A stretch of DNA of 64,000 bases, taken from positions 124,001-188,000 of the forward strand of contig JADJTW010000006.1 of NCBI GenBank assembly GCA_016710965.1, in the 5' to 3' direction. Of this stretch, positions 36,095 through 44,641 are shown piece by piece. Source of the DNA: Flavobacteriales bacterium. Lineage in GTDB: Bacteria > Bacteroidota > Bacteroidia > Flavobacteriales_F > PHOS-HE28. Numbering within the stretch: position 1 is the first letter of the stretch; every line of letters begins with the position of its first letter. Made by a program: the position numbers and the translations under genes. The notes below the pieces were generated by a model. That model saw only the letters and a list, made by a program, of their open reading frames with translations, did no database searches and was not told the DNA's origin.

Positions 36095-36102
36095 TAGCTT
36101 TG
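36095..36102 (+). promoter_or_regulatory. -7 box of panB (near-leaderless)
   Basis: TAGCTTTG is an exact TAnnTTTG match and ends 5 bases before the ATG at 36108. Transcription would start at or next to the start codon. No clear -33 TTG is seen at the usual 17-23 base spacing. Confidence 0.55.
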
Positions 36103-36107
36103 GCACC

Positions 36108-36926
36108 ATGAGCACTGCGGGCAATGATGTGAAACGCGTGACCACGCACACGCTTCAGGAAATGAAGGCCGATGGAGTACGGATCGCCATGCTCACCGCC
36201 TACGATTACTCGTTGGCGCGGCTGGTGGATGCGGCAGGGATCGACGTGATCCTGGTGGGCGACAGCGCCAGCAATGTCATGGCGGGCCACGAGACCACAT
36301 TGCCCATCACCCTGGACCAGATGATCTACCACGCCAGCGCGGTGGTGCGCGGCTGCGCGCGCGCGCTCATCGTGGTCGATCTGCCCTTCGGCACCTACCA
36401 GGGCAATAGCAAGGGCGCGCTCAACTCGGCCATCCGTATCATGAAGGAAAGCGGGGCGCATGCCGTGAAGCTCGAAGGTGGGCGGGAAGTCCTCGGCTCG
36501 GTCGAGCGCATCCTCACGGCAGGCATACCCGTGATGGGCCACCTCGGGCTCACTCCGCAGAGCATCTACAAGTTCGGCACCTATGTGGTGCGCGCGAAAG
36601 AGCAGGAGGAAGCCGATCGCCTCCGTGCCGACGCGAAGCTGCTGGAGGAGGCGGGCTGCTTCGCGCTCGTGCTGGAGAAAATACCGGCCACGCTGGCCGC
36701 AGAGGTGGCCGCCAGCGTGAGCATTCCGGTGATCGGCATCGGTGCAGGGAATGGCTGCGATGGCCAGGTGCTGGTGCTGCACGATATGCTGGGCATCAAC
36801 AAGGAGTTCAACCCGCGCTTCCTGCGCCGTTACGCCGACCTGCACGGCACCATCACCGACGCCGTGGCGAACTACGTGCGGGATGTTCGCACGCGTGATT
36901 TCCCGAACGCCAATGAGCAGTACTGA
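36108..36926 (+). CDS. panB: 3-methyl-2-oxobutanoate hydroxymethyltransferase
   Basis: This 272-residue enzyme has all PanB hallmarks: [37 protein letters not shown] with the metal-binding VGDS aspartate, [31 protein letters not shown] and [24 protein letters not shown]. It transfers a hydroxymethyl group from methylenetetrahydrofolate to ketoisovalerate, the first committed step of pantothenate (coenzyme A precursor) synthesis, in the cytosol. The ATG at 36108 follows a -7 box directly and matches the family start. No panC, panD or panE gene is nearby. The next gene overlaps its last 14 bases. Confidence 0.97.
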   Translation: MSTAGNDVKRVTTHTLQEMKADGVRIAMLTAYDYSLARLVDAAGIDVILVGDSASNVMAGHETTLPITLDQMIYHASAVVRGCARALIVVDLPFGTYQGNSKGALNSAIRIMKESGAHAVKLEGGREVLGSVERILTAGIPVMGHLGLTPQSIYKFGTYVVRAKEQEEADRLRADAKLLEEAGCFALVLEKIPATLAAEVAASVSIPVIGIGAGNGCDGQVLVLHDMLGINKEFNPRFLRRYADLHGTITDAVANYVRDVRTRDFPNANEQY

Positions 36927-37590
36927 GCTGCCGACAACCAGCGTGCTGTACCAGGATCCCTGGATGGTGGCGGTGGCCAAGCCCGCTGGCATACCGGTGC
37001 AGCCCGATGACACCAAGGACCGCGACCTGCTGCGCATGACGCGCGATCTCCTGCATGATCAATCCATCGACCTGGTGCATCGCATCGATCGGCCGGTGAG
37101 CGGCGTGGTGCTGTTCGCGCGCGATGCCGAGGCGCTCTCGCTGCTGCACGCCATGTTCCGCGACCGCAAGATGCATAAGTCGTACTGGGCCATCGTGGAA
37201 GGCATCGTCGCGGAAGAAGAGGTTCTGTTGGAGGACCTGTTGCAGCACGACACGCGCGCGCATCGCGCGGTGGTGGGCAAGGCCCCGGGCGCGAAACAGG
37301 CGCGTACGCGTGTGCAGGTGCTGGCTCGGGGCGATCGCTATGCGCTCATCGAGGCGCGACCGGAAGGAGGGGCATTCCACCAGATACGCGCGCAGCTTGG
37401 CGCGTGGGGCCACGCCATCAAAGGCGATGTGAAGTACGGTGCGCGCCGTGGCGAGAAGGACCGCAGCATCGCCCTGCATGCGCGTTCGCTCCGCTTCACG
37501 CATCCGATCACCGATGCTCACGTGCTCATCGAGGCGCCCGCACCTGCGGATAAGTTGTGGGCGGCGCTCGCTGCCTCCATCGCCGGCTGA
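36913..37590 (+). CDS. RluA-family RNA pseudouridine synthase
   Basis: This 225-residue protein shows the RluA-family sequence order: [14 protein letters not shown], the catalytic [15 protein letters not shown] (catalytic aspartate in HRID), KSYWAIVEG, and [46 protein letters not shown]. The short length, with no S4 domain, resembles RluA or TruC-like enzymes that modify 23S rRNA or tRNA; the target base is not deducible. The ATG at 36913 lies inside the last codons of panB (14-base overlap in another frame), so translation is probably coupled. Longer upstream frames merely antisense or overlap panB. Confidence 0.93.
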   Translation: MSSTELPTTSVLYQDPWMVAVAKPAGIPVQPDDTKDRDLLRMTRDLLHDQSIDLVHRIDRPVSGVVLFARDAEALSLLHAMFRDRKMHKSYWAIVEGIVAEEEVLLEDLLQHDTRAHRAVVGKAPGAKQARTRVQVLARGDRYALIEARPEGGAFHQIRAQLGAWGHAIKGDVKYGARRGEKDRSIALHARSLRFTHPITDAHVLIEAPAPADKLWAALAASIAG

Positions 37591-37611
37591 AGCACGGATC
37601 CCCGCATCGCA

Positions 37612-37618
37612 TACTTTC
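37612..37618 (+). promoter_or_regulatory. candidate -7 box of the T9SS esterase gene
   Basis: TACTTTC ends 6 bases before the ATG at 37625. It resembles the near-leaderless arrangement of panB, though with one base less and C in place of G at the end. Confidence 0.3.
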
Positions 37619-37624
37619 AGCGGC

Positions 37625-39040
37625 ATGAAACAGCATGCCATCGCCCTGGCCTGCGCCCTGGCCGCGCAGGGGGGCCATGCTCAAGTGCTGGTGAGCCATG
37701 AGCTCCTCGCCAGCTACACCATCGCGGAGCTAGGGAACCAGGGCATCGCCGGTGCCGACAACGATGTAGAGGCCTATCGCCTCATCTACAACACTACCGA
37801 TCCTTTCGGACAACCGACCATAGCGAGCGGCGCGGCGGTCATACCCGTAGGCACCGATTGCACGCACGCGCTTGCTGCGTACATGCATGGCACCATACTC
37901 AACCGCGAGGACGTCCCATCGCGCCTGAACTCCGAGATCGTCGTGGCCTACTACCTCAGCGCCTTCCGCTATGTGGCGGTGCTGCCGGACTATCTCGGCC
38001 TGGGCGACAGCCCCGGACCGCATCCTTACATGCACGCAGCCAGTGAGGCCACGGCAGCGATCGACATGCTGCGTGCCGTGCGCGAGTTCTGCGTGATCAA
38101 GGATGTGGATCTCAATGGCCAGCTCTTCCTCACCGGCTACTCGCAGGGCGGGCATGTGTGCATGGCCACGCACAAGATGATCGAAGAGCAATTCCCCACC
38201 GAGTTCCAGGTGACCGCCAGCGCGCCGTGCAGCGGGCCGTATGATGTGAGCGGTGTGCAGGCCGAGGTGATCACGGCAGAGGAGCCTTACCCGGCGCCTT
38301 ACTACCTGCCGTATGTGCTCTTCTCCTACAAGCACGTGTACCCGTGGCTGTACGATCAAGTCACGGAAGTGATCCTGGAACCCTATGCCACCTTGCTTCC
38401 GCCGCTCTTCCAAGGCAACAACGGATCGGGCGTGGTGGATGCGATCATGCCTTCGGTGCCCAATGACATCCTTGAGCCAGCGATGTTCACTGCGTTCAGC
38501 ACGGATCCCGATCATCCCTTCCGCGAGGCGCTGCGCGATAACGATGTCTACGACTGGGCACCGCAGGCACGCGTGCGCATGTTCTATTGCGATGCCGATG
38601 ACCATGTCTTCCACCAGAATAGTTTGGTGGCACTCGCCGCCATGCAGGCCAATGGGGCACCGGACGTCATGGCGATCAATGCGGGCATCGGGCTCGATCA
38701 CAACGGGTGCGCATTCCCTGCGCTGCTGAACGCCAAGGGCGTCTTCGATGCGCTGCAAGCGCCCTGCAACGGCATCGGTATTCCGGAATCGCACGGCTCC
38801 TTCTTCATGCTCTGGCCGAATCCTGCGGATCGCATCCTCAGCGTGGAGACCACGAGGCTATCCGGAGTAGCGAGCTGGTCCATGCGCGCCAGCGATGGGC
38901 GCATCGTGGGCCAAGGCTCCATCCAAGCCGGCATGAATGCGTTCAGCATCGATGTCTCAGCGCACGCTGCTGGCCTCTACACTGTGGAATTGAATTCCGT
39001 GCAAGGGCCGATCCGCAGACGATTGGAGATCATGCACTGA
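37625..39040 (+). CDS. secreted alpha/beta hydrolase (secretory-lipase-like) with T9SS signal
   Basis: The 471-residue protein starts with a signal peptide (MKQHAIALACALAAQGGHA-QVLV). It has an alpha/beta-hydrolase body: PDYLGLGDSPGPHPYMHA and the nucleophile elbow GYSQGG (serine), with DADDHV and DHNGC as candidate acid and histidine regions. This resembles the secretory lipase/prolyl-esterase type. The last ~75 residues (LWPNPADRILSVE to RRRLEIMH) form a T9SS type A sorting domain. It should act outside the cell on esters; substrate unknown. It begins 34 bases after the pseudouridine synthase stop and ends 6 bases from the convergent priA. Confidence 0.88.
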   Translation: MKQHAIALACALAAQGGHAQVLVSHELLASYTIAELGNQGIAGADNDVEAYRLIYNTTDPFGQPTIASGAAVIPVGTDCTHALAAYMHGTILNREDVPSRLNSEIVVAYYLSAFRYVAVLPDYLGLGDSPGPHPYMHAASEATAAIDMLRAVREFCVIKDVDLNGQLFLTGYSQGGHVCMATHKMIEEQFPTEFQVTASAPCSGPYDVSGVQAEVITAEEPYPAPYYLPYVLFSYKHVYPWLYDQVTEVILEPYATLLPPLFQGNNGSGVVDAIMPSVPNDILEPAMFTAFSTDPDHPFREALRDNDVYDWAPQARVRMFYCDADDHVFHQNSLVALAAMQANGAPDVMAINAGIGLDHNGCAFPALLNAKGVFDALQAPCNGIGIPESHGSFFMLWPNPADRILSVETTRLSGVASWSMRASDGRIVGQGSIQAGMNAFSIDVSAHAAGLYTVELNSVQGPIRRRLEIMH

Positions 39041-39046
39041 GCATCC

Positions 39047-39796
39047 TCACACCGGATCCACATCGGTGGCCAGTTGCACCGCGCGGTGCGCCGGGTCGCC
39101 GAAGATGCGATCGATGGTGTCGCGCACGAACTGCTTCTCCTCATGGTGCGTGCTGCGGCGCAGCTTCACGAGCACGTTGCGGATGTGTCTGTCGTTCACC
39201 CAGGCCACCGCAGGGATCTCCGGGCCCAGGACACGTTCGCCCAATCGGCTGGACAGCGCGTGCGTCAGTGCGAACGCTGCGGCGGATACACGCTCCTCGT
39301 GGCGATGCTTCAACGTGAGCCGCACCAGGCGCATGAAGGGCGGATAGTCGTGCGCTCTTCTGTGATCCAGTTCGCGCTCGTACATGCCGTCCACATCGTG
39401 CTGCACCACCAGGTCGAGGACGGGGTGTTTCACTTCGAAGGCCTGGATGATGACCGTTCCGGCTTTCTTCCTGCGGCCACTGCGTCCCGCCACCTGTGCC
39501 ATCAGTTGGAATGCGCGCTCGTGCGCGCGGAAGTCCGGGAAGCGCATGAGGTTGTCTGCGTTGAGGATGCCCACTACGCTCACATGGTCGAAGTCGAGGC
39601 CCTTGGTCACCATCTGCGTTCCCACGAGGATGTCGATGGCGCCTTGCGCGAATCCGGTGATGATGCGGTCCAGCGCCTGTTTGCCGCGCGTGGTGTCCTG
39701 GTCCATGCGCGCTACTCGAGCATCGGGAAAGAGCTCCTTCAATTCCTCCTCGATCTTCTCCGTGCCGAAGCCCAGCATGCGCAGGCGCTGCACCAC
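39047..39796 (-). CDS. priA: primosomal helicase PriA, C-terminal part (frameshifted)
   Basis: This open frame holds the second helicase domain: GFGTEKIEEELKELFP, RMDQDTTRGK, GAIDILVGTQMVTKGLDFDHVSVVGI, FRAHERAFQLMAQVAGRSGR and a C-terminal domain with YPPFMRLVRL. These are the standard helicase motifs IV-VI of PriA. Its first codon is only a GTG inside the gene; the protein actually continues from the frame ending at the zinc-binding CGSCG in the upstream part. See the upstream part for the junction. Confidence 0.92.
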   Translation of the reverse strand: MVQRLRMLGFGTEKIEEELKELFPDARVARMDQDTTRGKQALDRIITGFAQGAIDILVGTQMVTKGLDFDHVSVVGILNADNLMRFPDFRAHERAFQLMAQVAGRSGRRKKAGTVIIQAFEVKHPVLDLVVQHDVDGMYERELDHRRAHDYPPFMRLVRLTLKHRHEERVSAAAFALTHALSSRLGERVLGPEIPAVAWVNDRHIRNVLVKLRRSTHHEEKQFVRDTIDRIFGDPAHRAVQLATDVDPV

Positions 39797-39799
39797 CGC

Positions 39800-41537
39800 A
39801 TGAACCGCAGCGCGTGGGAGGCGGATAGTGGCGGCTGCAGTAGTGGCATCGGAGCCGGTGGTCGTGCTTGTGGTAGGTGAGGCTCACATCGCAATGGTCG
39901 CATTGCGGTATCCAACCGCAGGCTTCGCACTGCCACACGGGCACGTAGTTCCGCCGGTTCTGGAAGATGATCGCCTGTTCGCGATGCGATAGCGCGTGCT
40001 GTATCGTGTCGATCAATGTGGTGCTGAAGTGCCCGCGCATGCTGCGGCGTTTCTGCGCATCGCGCAGGTCAACGCGGGCGATGGCCGGCATCTGCACATC
40101 GCCGTAACGTGCCGTCAGCCGCGCGAAGGCGAACTTGCCGGTGCGTGCGCTGTAAAGGCTTTCCATGCATGGTGTGGCCGATCCAAGCAGGGTCTTCGCC
40201 CCGTGCAACGAGGCAAGGACGATGGCCATATCGCGTGCGTGATAGCGGGGTGCGGGGTCGTGCTGCTTGTAGCTGGGGTCATGCTCTTCGTCAACGACCA
40301 CCAGGCGGAGGTCGCCGTAGGGGAGGAAGAGCGCGGAGCGGGCACCTACGACGATGGACGGAGCGCCTTCGTTGCGGGCCATGCGCATCCACAATGCCGT
40401 GCGCTCGTGCTGTGCCATGCGCGAATGGAAAACGGCGATGCGCTCGCCGAATCGTGCGCGCAGCCGCTCGATGATCTGCGTGGTGAGGGCGATCTCCGGC
40501 AGCAGGTAGAGCACCTGGCCACCGTCGCGCACGATCTCGTCGATCAGGATGGTGTACAGTTCCGTCTTGCCCGATGAGGTGACGCCTTGCAGGAGCACGA
40601 CGTTCTTCTCCGCGAAGCCCGCGCGCACTTCGTCCAGCGCGATCGTCTGCGCCTCGGATAGTTGTGGCACCGGTTTGCTCAATTCCTCCAATGCGGGTAC
40701 GCCGGCCTCGCGTTCGTACAGGACGAAGAGCCCTTTCTCCACCAATTGCTTGAGCACGGCTGGAGTGGATCCGCTGAGATGAAGCAGCTTGTTGCGCTCC
40801 ACTTCCAGCGGATCGTCGCTCATGCATCGGCTCAGCTCCACGAAGCGCATGAGCAATTGCAATTGCTTGGGGGCCTTCGCTTCCAGCTTGTCGAACCAGC
40901 CGTGCAGCGCCTCCTCGCTGCCTGCGCTGTCCGTGAGCTTCACATAGGTGAGCATGCGCGGCTTCCACTCGTCCTTCAATTCTTCCTCGAGCAGTACGAC
41001 GCCTTGTTCCATCAGGCGCTTCACCACGGGCAGCGGATCCTTCAAGCCGAGCAGTTCGCTGGCCTGCTGCATGGTGAGCACTTCCTGTTCGAGCAACGCG
41101 TTGATCAGGTGTGCCGTGCGTGCGTCACGAGGCTCGATCGACGGCGCATCGGCATTGGCGACGATCCGCGTTTCGCTACTGAGCGTCAGCTGCGCGGGCA
41201 GTGCAGCGATCATCACCTCGCCCATGCTGCACAGATAGTGGTCGGCGATCCGTTCCCACAGGTCGAGTTGGGTCGCGGTGACGATGGGGGAGGAGTCCAG
41301 TACGGAGAGCACATCGCGTGCGATGCGTTCAACGGGCATCTCATTGTGGACACGACGGACGAGCCCGCCGTAGAGCTTGCCACCGCGCCCGAATGGAACA
41401 GCCACGCGCATACCGGGCCGCACCTCGCCCAGGCCTTCGGGCAGCGCGAAGGTGAACAGGCCCGGCACGGCCAATGGCAGGATCACATCCACATACATGG
41501 CGATGGCCCGAAGGTCGGTGCTGGCGCGATCGGTCAT
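39800..41537 (-). CDS. priA: primosomal helicase PriA, N-terminal part (frameshifted)
   Basis: PriA is the 3'-to-5' DNA helicase that restarts replication at collapsed forks. This part contains the 3'-flap-binding N-domain (MYVDVILPLAVPGLFTFALPEGL), Walker A GVTSSGKTELY, DEEH box (VVVDEEHDPSYKQ), GSATPCMESL and the zinc-binding cysteines (CEACGWIPQCDHC, CHYCSRHY, CGSCG). The correct frame is lost right after CGSCG near 39800-39812, and GFGTEKIEEEL continues in another frame. A one-base gain or two-base loss in the GGTGGTG run explains it. The starts at 41537 (MTDRAST) and 41498 (MYVDVILPL) are both possible. Because priA is normally important, an assembly error is likely. Confidence 0.92.
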
Positions 41538-41606
41538 GGGATCGTCAGGCCTGCGTTCGATCGCAAGGCCAAGCAACATTGCGCCGCATCCGGTTGTCTA
41601 TCAGGC

Positions 41607-41765
41607 ATGGCACGCAAGAAGAAGCAGACAGAACGGGATGATCGCGAGCGTGTGGATGAGAGCACGGTGTATACCGTGGGCACGCCGCTCTGGGACAAAT
41701 ACTATCAGCAGGTTCGCCGGCGCATTCGCTTCCCTCGCTACTACAAGAAGGCGCTCAACTGGTAG
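41607..41765 (+). CDS. 52-residue basic conserved-looking small protein
   Basis: The frame from the ATG at 41607 encodes 52 residues: a lysine/arginine-rich start (MARKKKQTERDDR), then a VGTPLWDKYYQQVRRRIRF segment and the end PRYYKKALNW. The mix of aromatic and charged residues and the compact frame between priA (divergent, 69 bases away) and the sugar transporter suggest a real gene. I recognise no domain. Charge would allow nucleic-acid or membrane-surface contact, which is only a guess. Confidence 0.6.
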   Translation: MARKKKQTERDDRERVDESTVYTVGTPLWDKYYQQVRRRIRFPRYYKKALNW

Positions 41766-41867
41766 GTTGATCGACATCGGCCTGTGCATGGGCGGGGGTG
41801 GCTTCGCCGCTGAGCGAGTCGTTCCCGGCTACTTTGGCCGCTCCCGATATGATCGGGACGAAGACGC

Positions 41868-43121
41868 ATGCCAGCAAGCACACGCACCTCCACAGCGGTC
41901 GTCATCCTCGGCGTCCTGTTCTTCCTCTTCGGCTTCGTCACATGGGTGAACGGGCCGCTGATGAGCTACCTGAAGATGGCGTGCGAGCTGGAAGGTCCGG
42001 TGCTGATCTTCCTGGTCACTTTCGCCTTTTACATCGCCTACTTCGTTACGGCCTTGCCCATGTCGTGGATCATGCGCCGTACGGGCCTGCGCAACGGCAT
42101 GATGCTCGGGCTGCTGATCATGGCTGCAGGTGCCTTGCTCTTCGTTCCTGCTGCTGGAACACGTGCGTACCCCTTGTTCCTCGCGGGCTTGTTCACCATC
42201 GGCACAGGCCTGTCGATGTTGCAGACGGCGAGCAATCCGTACATCACCGTGGTGGGACCGATCGAAAGCGCTGCCGCGCGGATCAGCATCATGGGCATCT
42301 GCAACAAGGCGGCAGGCATGCTGGCTCCCTTCGTTGTGGGTTTCTTCCTCCTGGGCGATGCCACTGCCATCGAACGGGAGCTCCAGAGCCTTGTGGGTGC
42401 CGCTCGCGAGGCACGGCTCGAAGAGCTCGCCACGCGTGTGATCGCGCCCTACATCGGCATGGCCGTGGTGCTCGTCCTCCTCGGCATCGGTATCCGTTTC
42501 GCACCGCTCCCGGAACTGGAGGTGGAACAGGAGGAGAAGCACGCTGCCCGCGACGGTCGCACCATCTTCAGTTTCCCGAAGCTCCTGCTCGGCGTGGTGG
42601 CCATCTTCCTCTACGTCGGTGTCGAGGTCATGGCCGGTGATAGCATCGGGCCGTATGGCACGTCGATCGGCATCCCGCTCGACGAGGCGAAGCTCTTCAC
42701 GAGCTACACGCTTGCCGCCATGATCGCGGGATACATCATCGGCATCGTCTGCATACCACGGTTCTTTTCACAATCCGCGGCGCTCACGGCCTCGGCAGTC
42801 GTTGGTGTGCTGCTGACGGTTGCCGTGGTGCTGCTGCCGGGATATGCCAGCGTGCTCAGTCTTGCTCTCCTTGGATTGGCGAACGCGCTGGTGTGGCCGG
42901 CGGTGTGGCCTTTGGCCATCGATGGCCTTGGCAGGCACACCAAGACCGGCAGTGCATTGCTCATCATGGGCATCGCGGGCGGTGCGCTGCTCCCTTTGCT
43001 CTATGCATGGCTCGGTTCGAAGGGAAGCATCGGCTTGCAGAACGCCTATCTGCTCATGATCCCCTGTTATCTCTTCATCGGCTGGTACGGCTTGTGGGCG
43101 CGGCCGAGCAAGGCGGTTTGA
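41868..43121 (+). CDS. FucP-type sugar MFS transporter
   Basis: This 417-residue inner-membrane protein has about 12 hydrophobic helices and FucP/GluP-family motifs: FFLFGFVTWVNGPLMSYLK, SWIMRRTGLRNGMMLGL (loop 2-3), QTASNPYITVVGP and SALLIMGIAGGALLPLLYAWL. The family carries L-fucose, glucose or galactose by proton or sodium symport; the sugar here is not evident. It stands alone, between a small protein gene and a lipoprotein gene, with no adjacent catabolic genes. The first ATG (41868, MPASTRTSTAVVILG) gives the expected N-terminus. Confidence 0.9.
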   Translation: MPASTRTSTAVVILGVLFFLFGFVTWVNGPLMSYLKMACELEGPVLIFLVTFAFYIAYFVTALPMSWIMRRTGLRNGMMLGLLIMAAGALLFVPAAGTRAYPLFLAGLFTIGTGLSMLQTASNPYITVVGPIESAAARISIMGICNKAAGMLAPFVVGFFLLGDATAIERELQSLVGAAREARLEELATRVIAPYIGMAVVLVLLGIGIRFAPLPELEVEQEEKHAARDGRTIFSFPKLLLGVVAIFLYVGVEVMAGDSIGPYGTSIGIPLDEAKLFTSYTLAAMIAGYIIGIVCIPRFFSQSAALTASAVVGVLLTVAVVLLPGYASVLSLALLGLANALVWPAVWPLAIDGLGRHTKTGSALLIMGIAGGALLPLLYAWLGSKGSIGLQNAYLLMIPCYLFIGWYGLWARPSKAV

Positions 43122-43223
43122 GTCCTTCAGGCCGCTGGTGTTGAAAACTGCGCCTCCCTTCTCGAAGCCCCCTCATGGGTGCGGCTACCTTCGATGCCGC
43201 AACCTCCATCATTTCAGCGCGAT

Positions 43224-44123
43224 ATGTCAGCGTACAAACAGTTTCCAAAAGCACTGGGCATTGGCCTCACGGTGTTGCTTGCTGCCTGCGGCGGGCCCGG
43301 CAACGAAGGCGACAGCCAGCAAGTCGATACGCTGGCCCAGGGATCCAACGACCAAGCCCAGGTCATCGGCTTGGGCGGCAAGCTCTTCAGCATCCCCTCG
43401 CCGGTGCAAACGGCATTGGCGATCCGCAAGGCGGGCCTCAAGTACCAGAAGGACCTGGCCATCCCGTTGGATAAGGGAGAGACCCTCACCACCAAGGCCG
43501 CGCAAAGCCTGGCGTTGGGCATGTACGGTGCCGACCTGGCATACGTGACCGTTCACCGTGATGGTGCGCGTGCCATTGCCACCATGCAGGTGATCGAGAG
43601 GCTGGGCAGCGCCATCGGGGTGAGCAATGCGTTCGATCGCACCCTCATCGAGCGCTTCAAGACCAACATGAACAATGAGGACAGCCTGCTGCGTTTCAGC
43701 GGCACGGCTTTCCGCGCTGCCGACCAGTACCTGAAGGAGAACCAGAGCGAGGACATCAGCGCCTTGGTGCTCGCTGGCGGCTGGATCGAATCGCTCTATC
43801 TCACCATCTCCGATGCCGCGGCGCTGAAGGACCAAACGATGGTCGATCGAATCGGCGAGCAGAAGAACACATTGAGCGCGCTGGTGGGCCTGATCGCTGC
43901 CACGGAGAAGGACGGCAATGCAGCGGCATTGCTCACCTCCTTGAAGGAATTGCAAGCCGAGTTCGCGGCTGTCTCCAGCACGTACATCTTCGAGAAGCCT
44001 GTTACTGACGCATCCGCCAAGACCACCTACATCAACAGCAAGAGCACGGTGACCATCCCGGCCGATAAGGTCGCTTCCATCACCGCCAAGGTCGCCGCTC
44101 TTCGCAATATGATCCTCGCCTGA
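43224..44123 (+). CDS. putative lipoprotein, function unknown
   Basis: The ATG at 43224 gives a 299-residue protein whose N-terminus (LGIGLTVLLAACGG) is a lipoprotein signal with lipobox LAAC; the 15 codons upstream are rejected. The mature part starts with a Gly/Asp/Gln-rich tether, then an alpha-helical body with VIERLGSAIGVSN and LVGLIAATEKDGNAAALL stretches. No enzymatic motif is visible. A -7-like TACCTTCG sits at 43187-43194. The stop codon is followed by a start 2 bases later, so it is co-transcribed with the next secreted protein. Confidence 0.8.
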   Translation: MSAYKQFPKALGIGLTVLLAACGGPGNEGDSQQVDTLAQGSNDQAQVIGLGGKLFSIPSPVQTALAIRKAGLKYQKDLAIPLDKGETLTTKAAQSLALGMYGADLAYVTVHRDGARAIATMQVIERLGSAIGVSNAFDRTLIERFKTNMNNEDSLLRFSGTAFRAADQYLKENQSEDISALVLAGGWIESLYLTISDAAALKDQTMVDRIGEQKNTLSALVGLIAATEKDGNAAALLTSLKELQAEFAAVSSTYIFEKPVTDASAKTTYINSKSTVTIPADKVASITAKVAALRNMILA

Positions 44124-44125
44124 CC

Positions 44126-44548
44126 ATGAATCGCACGCTCCTGTTCTCCTTCGCCGCCACCCTTGGCACCAGTGCGTTCGCACAGCCCATGTGCCAGCCG
44201 ATCGCCGCTCGTTGCGAGGCGCACATCACGGCCAACTACATCCCTGATGGGCAGTTCTATCGTGCCTTGCTCCAAGGCGATGAATCGGCCACCTTCGACC
44301 TCACGCTCTTCGGCGGAACCACTTACCGTGTGGCTGCATGCAGCGGCGAGTCCGATGGCATCCTCATCTTCAATGTGTACGACCGGTCCCCGGAGCACAA
44401 CCTGCTCTTCACCAACAAGGACCAGAACAACGCTCCTTACTGGGATCTGGCGATCGCCAGCACCATCGATGTGACCATGGAAGCCAACCTCGATCCCTCC
44501 AAGGCGGGCAGCGGCTGCGCTGTCATGCTCATCGGATTCAAGAAGTAG
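44126..44548 (+). CDS. small secreted protein, function unknown
   Basis: The 140-residue protein starts with a signal peptide (MNRTLLFSFAATLGTSAFA-QP). The mature ~120 residues are beta-rich with an FDLTLFGGTTYRVAACSG segment and end in AVMLIGFKK. Three to four cysteines are spread along it and could form disulfides after export. It starts 2 bases after the lipoprotein gene stop, so the two products likely act together at the envelope. A clear rho-independent terminator follows. Confidence 0.75.
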   Translation: MNRTLLFSFAATLGTSAFAQPMCQPIAARCEAHITANYIPDGQFYRALLQGDESATFDLTLFGGTTYRVAACSGESDGILIFNVYDRSPEHNLLFTNKDQNNAPYWDLAIASTIDVTMEANLDPSKAGSGCAVMLIGFKK

Positions 44549-44575
44549 GACGGATAGTTCCCCCGGAACTTTTCG

Positions 44576-44607
44576 GCGCCCCTCCCGTTGAGAGGGGCGC
44601 TCTTTTT
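44576..44607 (+). terminator. rho-independent terminator
   Basis: A 9-bp perfect stem (GCGCCCCTC with GAGGGGCGC), a 7-base loop and a TCTTTTT tail lie 27 bases after the stop of the 44126 gene. They separate it from the ABC transporter gene. Confidence 0.9.
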
Positions 44608-44641
44608 GGGACCTCTTGGATCCCAGCCGGAGAAGGAACGC

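Noticed and set aside
36742..36912. Upstream extension of the pseudouridine synthase gene over panB
   Set aside because: These codons overlap panB in another frame and do not resemble the family. The ATG at 36913 matches the start of the domain.
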